From assembly GCA_963766365.1 (NCBI GenBank), contig CAVXZK010000003.1:248001-312000 (forward strand): a stretch of 64,000 nucleotides of DNA. The letters run 5' to 3'. Positions within the stretch are counted from its first letter, which is position 1, and the number at the start of each line of letters is the position of its first letter. This document shows, in pieces, positions 60,530-64,000 of this stretch. The DNA comes from JALORV01 sp963766365. Lineage in GTDB: Bacteria; Pseudomonadota; Gammaproteobacteria; Burkholderiales; Burkholderiaceae_F. The notes under the pieces were generated by a model, which had not been told where the DNA came from, searched no databases, and saw only the letters and a program-made list of their open reading frames with translations. A program made the position numbers and the translations under genes.

Positions 60530-60872
60530 GGGGACTCCTCTGGGGTTCGTGAAGTGCAGGTTGAAGGGACCGGGATAGCCTCAACTCACATTAGCGCATA
60601 CCGCCGGTCATTCGTTGCGTAACGGTGCAAGCCGACTGAGACACCAGCCTGGCGGGTGGCCCGGCAGCACGCTTGACCCGACAAAGCCGGTCCGACGGAG
60701 CGGTCGTGTGGTCTCCCGTGCCGCAGTCGACATCACCTTGACGCCGTCGTGGTCGAGCGCCTGCGGTGACTCAGGCGCTGGCACGGCTTGACACCCGTCA
60801 ACCGCGGGCCGCATGTGCGATGCAACACTGCCAGCGCTTCTTGCAGCGCACCCCGATGCGCGGAGTCTTGTC
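60530..60872. promoter_or_regulatory. divergent control region upstream of the cytochrome module
   Basis: 343 bases between the GlcG-like start and the undecaheme cytochrome start. It holds the perfect FNR-like palindrome at 60788-60801 and, at the class II distance, AACACT (60824-60829) as a weak -10. The rest, including GC-rich sequence at 60650-60780, shows no gene or recognised element. Confidence 0.5.
60788..60801 (+). promoter_or_regulatory. FNR/ANR/DNR-type box upstream of the multiheme cytochrome
   Basis: TTGAC-ACCC-GTCAA is a perfect inverted repeat in the FNR layout (consensus TTGAT-N4-ATCAA; one difference per half, mirror-symmetric). Its centre is 78 bp before ATG 60873, so a -41.5 placement gives a start near 60836 and a 37-base leader. 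It implies anaerobic (or NO-responsive) induction of the cytochrome genes. Confidence 0.65.
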
Positions 60873-62120
60873 ATGCGAGCCCTCAGTGGTCTGCGTCACT
60901 CGTGGGTGGTGGCCGTACTGGTCGCCGCCGTTCTCTGGGCTCCGACGGCCGGCGCCAAGGATGAAGCCCCCGGCCCGAACGAGTCATGCCTGATGTGCCA
61001 CGGCGATGCCGGAGCCAAGAATGCGGCCGGCAATTCGATCGCGGTGGATGTGCAGAAGTTTGCCGGCTCCGTGCACGGACAGATGAACTTCAAGTGCACC
61101 GACTGCCACAGTGATGTTTCGGCTGAGAAGCTGCCCCACGAGCCGAAGCTCAAGCCGGCCAACTGCGCCGGCTGCCACGAGGGTCCCGTCAAGGAGTACC
61201 TGTCGACTGCGCATGCCAAGGCACGGGCCGGCGGCAACATGGTCGCGGCGACCTGCAGCGACTGCCACGGCAACCACGACATCCAGAAGTCAAGCGAGCC
61301 GACATCGCGCACGAATGTCGCAAAGGTCGAGAGCACCTGCGCGTCCTGCCACGGCAACGATGCCGTCATACAGAAGGCCAAGCTGCCGGGCGGCAACATC
61401 CAGAAGGCATTCCACGACGGCATCCACGACAAGGCGATACACGCCAAGGGCACCGCCGCGGCGAAGGCGCCGACCTGCACGGGTTGCCACGGAGCGCACA
61501 AGATCCTCAGCAAGAGCGATCCTGCCAGTCGGGTCAATCGGGAGCACGTCGCGCTGATGTGTGGCAGTTGCCACCAGCAGGTGTACAGCCGTTTCAGCGG
61601 CAGCCAGCACGGTCAGTTGCGGCAGGCGGGCAACTCGGCGGCGCCGACCTGCATCGACTGCCACAGCGCGCACAGTATCCAGCAGCACGGCACCACCAAG
61701 TGGCAGGTCGAAGTCATCAAGGAGTGCGGCAACTGTCACCAGGAGTTCATCAGCACCTACCGCGACACCTATCACGGCCAGGTGACTCAGCTCGGGTTCA
61801 CGCGTGTCGCCACCTGCAACAGCTGCCATGGGGCCCACGAAGTGCTGCCGGCATCGAACCCGAAATCGATGGTGTCGCCGGAAAACCGCGTCACGACCTG
61901 CAGAAGCTGCCACCCGGGCGCCAACGCCAATTTCGCGGCCTACAAGCCGCACGGCAATCCGCATGACCAGGAAGGCGATCCCATTCTTTATTACACGCGC
62001 CTGTTCATGCAGTTGCTGCTCGCGGGCGTGTTCGGCTTCTTCGGACTCCACACCTTGCTGTGGCTGATCCGCTCGCTGAAGGAAGTCCGCCAGGGGCGTG
62101 GCGGACACAACGGCCACTGA
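60873..62120 (+). CDS. undecaheme c-type cytochrome with C-terminal membrane anchor
   Basis: 415 residues from ATG 60873 (signal peptide WVVAVLVAAVLWAPTAGA). Eleven CxxCH haem sites: CLMCH, CTDCH, CAGCH, CSDCH, CASCH, CTGCH, CGSCH, CIDCH, CGNCH, CNSCH, CRSCH, with many distal His (HGNHDIQKS, HGAHKIL, HSAHSIQ, HGAHEVLP) for bis-His ligation. A single membrane helix (LFMQLLLAGVFGFFGLHTLLWLI) near the C-terminus anchors it with the haem domain in the periplasm. It is followed 13 bp later by a cytochrome b gene. Related to the doubled-CXXCH cytochrome c3-like families; the electron acceptor is unknown. Confidence 0.85.
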   Translation: MRALSGLRHSWVVAVLVAAVLWAPTAGAKDEAPGPNESCLMCHGDAGAKNAAGNSIAVDVQKFAGSVHGQMNFKCTDCHSDVSAEKLPHEPKLKPANCAGCHEGPVKEYLSTAHAKARAGGNMVAATCSDCHGNHDIQKSSEPTSRTNVAKVESTCASCHGNDAVIQKAKLPGGNIQKAFHDGIHDKAIHAKGTAAAKAPTCTGCHGAHKILSKSDPASRVNREHVALMCGSCHQQVYSRFSGSQHGQLRQAGNSAAPTCIDCHSAHSIQQHGTTKWQVEVIKECGNCHQEFISTYRDTYHGQVTQLGFTRVATCNSCHGAHEVLPASNPKSMVSPENRVTTCRSCHPGANANFAAYKPHGNPHDQEGDPILYYTRLFMQLLLAGVFGFFGLHTLLWLIRSLKEVRQGRGGHNGH

Positions 62121-62133
62121 CGAGGACGGAACC

Positions 62134-62994
62134 ATGTCTGCCACCACGATGACCTCCGCCCGAGCCCTGGAAGCGGTCCCGGGACGCTACTACCGACGCT
62201 TCGGGCCGATCGAACGCGTGATGCACGCGCTCCTGATGCTCACCTTCATCGGCTGCGCGATTACCGGGGTGCCGCTGCTGTTTGCCGACCACGAATGGGC
62301 GGCAACCGTGGTCGGACTGATGGGCGGCTTCGGGGGCGCTGCGTTGATCCACCGTGTCTGCGCCGCGCTGATGACCGTCGTCTTCGTCGGCCACGTGCTG
62401 CGTGTGTTCGTCCGCTCCTTCCTGGCAGAAGACTGGCTTTCCTACTTCTGGGGGCCGAACTCACTGGTGCCGAACCTGAAGGACGGCCAGGACATCGTCG
62501 GCATGTTCAAGTGGTTCTTCGGCAAGGGGCCGCGGCCGCAGTTCGACCGCTACACCTACTGGGAGAAGTTCGACTACTGGGCGGTGTTCTGGGGGATGTT
62601 CATCATCGGTGGCTCGGGATTCATGCTCTGGTTCCCGATGTTCTTCGCGCAATTCCTGCCAGGCTGGGTGTTCAACGTCGCGATGATCGTGCACGGCGAA
62701 GAAGCGCTGCTCGCGGTGGGATTCATCTTTACGATCCATTTCTTCAACGGCCACTTGCGGCCGGAGAAATTCCCGATGGATCTCGTGATCTTCACCGGGC
62801 GACTGCCGGAGCATGAGCTGATCGACGAACGCCCGCTGGAGTACGAACGCCTGGTACGTCAGCGCGGGTTGAAGGCGATCGAGGCGCCGACACCGACGCC
62901 GCAGGCGGTGATGTTCGGTCGATTGCTCGGGACCTTCGGACTGGTCCTCGGCATCATCACGATCCTGATGATCATCTACAGCGCGTTGGTCTGA
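62134..62994 (+). CDS. membrane cytochrome b (FdhG/cytochrome b561 type)
   Basis: 286 residues: about five membrane helices with haem-ligand His in FGPIERVMHALLMLTFIGCAITG, LIHRVCAALMTVVFVGHVLRV and AMIVHGEEALLAVGFIFTIHFFNGHLRPEKFPMD. This is the formate dehydrogenase gamma/thiosulfate reductase cytochrome b family, which exchanges electrons with quinones. GAGGA before ATG 62134. Sits between two multiheme cytochromes, so it most likely is the quinone-reactive member of that complex. Confidence 0.85.
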   Translation: MSATTMTSARALEAVPGRYYRRFGPIERVMHALLMLTFIGCAITGVPLLFADHEWAATVVGLMGGFGGAALIHRVCAALMTVVFVGHVLRVFVRSFLAEDWLSYFWGPNSLVPNLKDGQDIVGMFKWFFGKGPRPQFDRYTYWEKFDYWAVFWGMFIIGGSGFMLWFPMFFAQFLPGWVFNVAMIVHGEEALLAVGFIFTIHFFNGHLRPEKFPMDLVIFTGRLPEHELIDERPLEYERLVRQRGLKAIEAPTPTPQAVMFGRLLGTFGLVLGIITILMIIYSALV

Positions 62995-63022
62995 AGTAGC
63001 ATTCGGACGAACAGCGGGTTAC

Positions 63023-63051
63023 GGGCTCCGTCCGCAGGGACGGAGCCCTTT
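63023..63051 (+). terminator. rho-independent-like terminator after cytochrome b
   Basis: GGGCTCCGTCC-GCAG-GGACGGAGCCC is a perfect 11-pair stem with a tetraloop, then CTTT-like TTT. It lies 29 bases after the cytochrome b stop and 26 before the next start, so it may only attenuate transcription into the NapC-like gene. Confidence 0.75.
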
Positions 63052-63076
63052 GCATAACGAGGAAGAGGTACCGCAC

Positions 63077-64000
63077 ATGAAGCTTCGATTCGGTCGCAAA
63101 TCCATGGTGGGCGCCATCGGTACGCTGGTCGCCGTCGGCATTGGCGTGGCGCTCGTCGCCGCGGCCGGCATCGCAGGCTGGGAGTACACCAACAGCGACG
63201 AGTTCTGCGCGGTGATGTGCCACTCCGTGCACCCGGAAGAAAGCGTCGCGCACAACACCGGCGCACACGCCCGCGTGCACTGCGTCGAATGCCACATGGG
63301 ACGCAATTCGACGCTTCGGCTGATCGCGATGAAGCCCACGCACTTCAAGGAGCTGTGGGGCATGGTTGCCGGCTATGAGCGGCCGACGCACGCCTCCGGG
63401 CTGCGGCCGGCGCGCGAGGCCTGCGAGAGCTGCCACTGGCCGCAGGCCGAGCATCACGACAGCATCGCGGTGAACAAGCGCTATGGCACCGATCCGAAGA
63501 GCAGCGAAGTCGAGTACCGGCTGACGCTGCACACGTCCTCTGACGTCGAACGCGACGTTCCCTGGAAGGTGACGGGTATTCACTGGCACATCGCGAACAA
63601 CGTCCAGTTCAAGAGCCCGGACGTGCAGGGCCGGACGATTCCGTGGGTGCAGGTCACTAGGCCCGATGGCACCAAGGTGACCTACGTCGACGCCGAGTCC
63701 AAGTCTGACGCAGGCCGAGCTCGACAAGCTCCCGGCGCAGACGATGGAGTGCTACAACTGTCACAACTCCGTAGGGCACCCGTTTCCGAACCCTGCTAAT
63801 ACGGTCGACAAGGCGATCGCGGAAGGCCGCATCAGTCGCGACCTGCCGGCGGTGAAGGCCAGGGCCGTGGCCCTGGTCGATGCGGCAGAAAAGATCTCCG
63901 GCCCGAAGGCGGAGCGCGTTGCCGCGGTCGACAGGCTGCTTGCCGAGCACGTGGCGAAGCATCCGGTCGCAGCCGACCTCAAGGACAAGGACGCACAGTT
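63077..64000 (+). CDS. NapC/NrfH-like multiheme cytochrome c (frameshift; cut by window end)
   Basis: ATG 63077 follows a GAGG site. A membrane anchor (SMVGAIGTLVAVGIGVALVAAAGIAGW) precedes haem sites CAVMCH (a CX3CH form), CVECH and CESCH. The written frame stops at 63799; dropping one T near 63702 restores LTQAELDKLPAQTMECYNCHNSVGHPFPNP and an open frame to the window end, adding a fourth haem site (CYNCH). This is the layout of NapC/NirT-type quinol dehydrogenases. The 3' end is outside the window. Confidence 0.8.

Overview
The window is about 64 kb of GC-rich, gene-dense proteobacterial chromosome. The order yebC-purD-(S9 peptidase)-hemF-nadD-rsfS-rlmH-maf-rng, a pepN gene followed by the remains of fbp, and NarX/NarL beside narK-narGHJI all point to a facultatively denitrifying betaproteobacterium (Burkholderiales or Rhodocyclales-like). 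This placement is inferred from synteny and protein style; there is no rRNA gene in the window. No tRNA, rRNA, CRISPR array or intact insertion sequence was seen.

Layout. 1-9.7 kb: the end of dnaE, an MFS carrier, then a lipopolysaccharide core locus with two GT2 glycosyltransferases (minus strand) and msbA, a CxxC peroxidase-like protein, a GT25 transferase, an O-antigen ligase and two GT9 heptosyltransferases (plus strand, start/stop overlaps throughout). 9.7-18.6 kb: a long minus-strand housekeeping run from yebC to rng, with a three-armed palindrome between maf and rng. 18.7-24.7 kb: a HerA-like ATPase, two small membrane/exported proteins, a decayed stretch with an AlgI-type fragment, a TonB/TolA-like protein with an 18-fold pentapeptide repeat, and a metallopeptidase fragment. 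24.2-41.7 kb: a respiratory nitrate island, one long minus-strand run narK-narGHJI-PPIase-carbonic anhydrase-nnrS-narK1K2 fusion-hemerythrin, with narXL divergent. The narK-narX gap holds an FNR-like box and a 7-2-7 NarL palindrome. 42-46.7 kb: an AAA+ ATPase and a module of active kinase, pseudokinase and TssQ-like lipoprotein. 46.8-53 kb: an ABC-2 exporter, a TAP-type hydrolase, small transporters and a quinone oxidoreductase. 53.2-59 kb: a ParA-like ATPase, then a PPi-dependent phosphofructokinase gene that sits inside a broken fbp gene next to pepN. 59-64 kb: a DMT carrier, a GlcG-like protein, and an electron-transfer module (11-heme cytochrome, cytochrome b, NapC/NrfH-like cytochrome cut by the window end) behind a perfect FNR-like palindrome.

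How it fits together. The nitrate island and the cytochrome module both carry FNR-type boxes, so both look like anaerobic respiratory equipment: nitrate uptake and quinol:nitrate reduction in one case, quinol to multiheme-cytochrome transfer in the other. A reversible PPi-phosphofructokinase in place of fbp suggests that one enzyme covers both glycolysis and gluconeogenesis at this step.

Quality note. At least nine genes carry single-base frameshifts. Most are repaired by removing one base, and they affect essential genes (purD, nadD), so many are probably consensus errors. The fbp break is different, because both ends of the gene survive around an inserted gene and conserved residues are lost.
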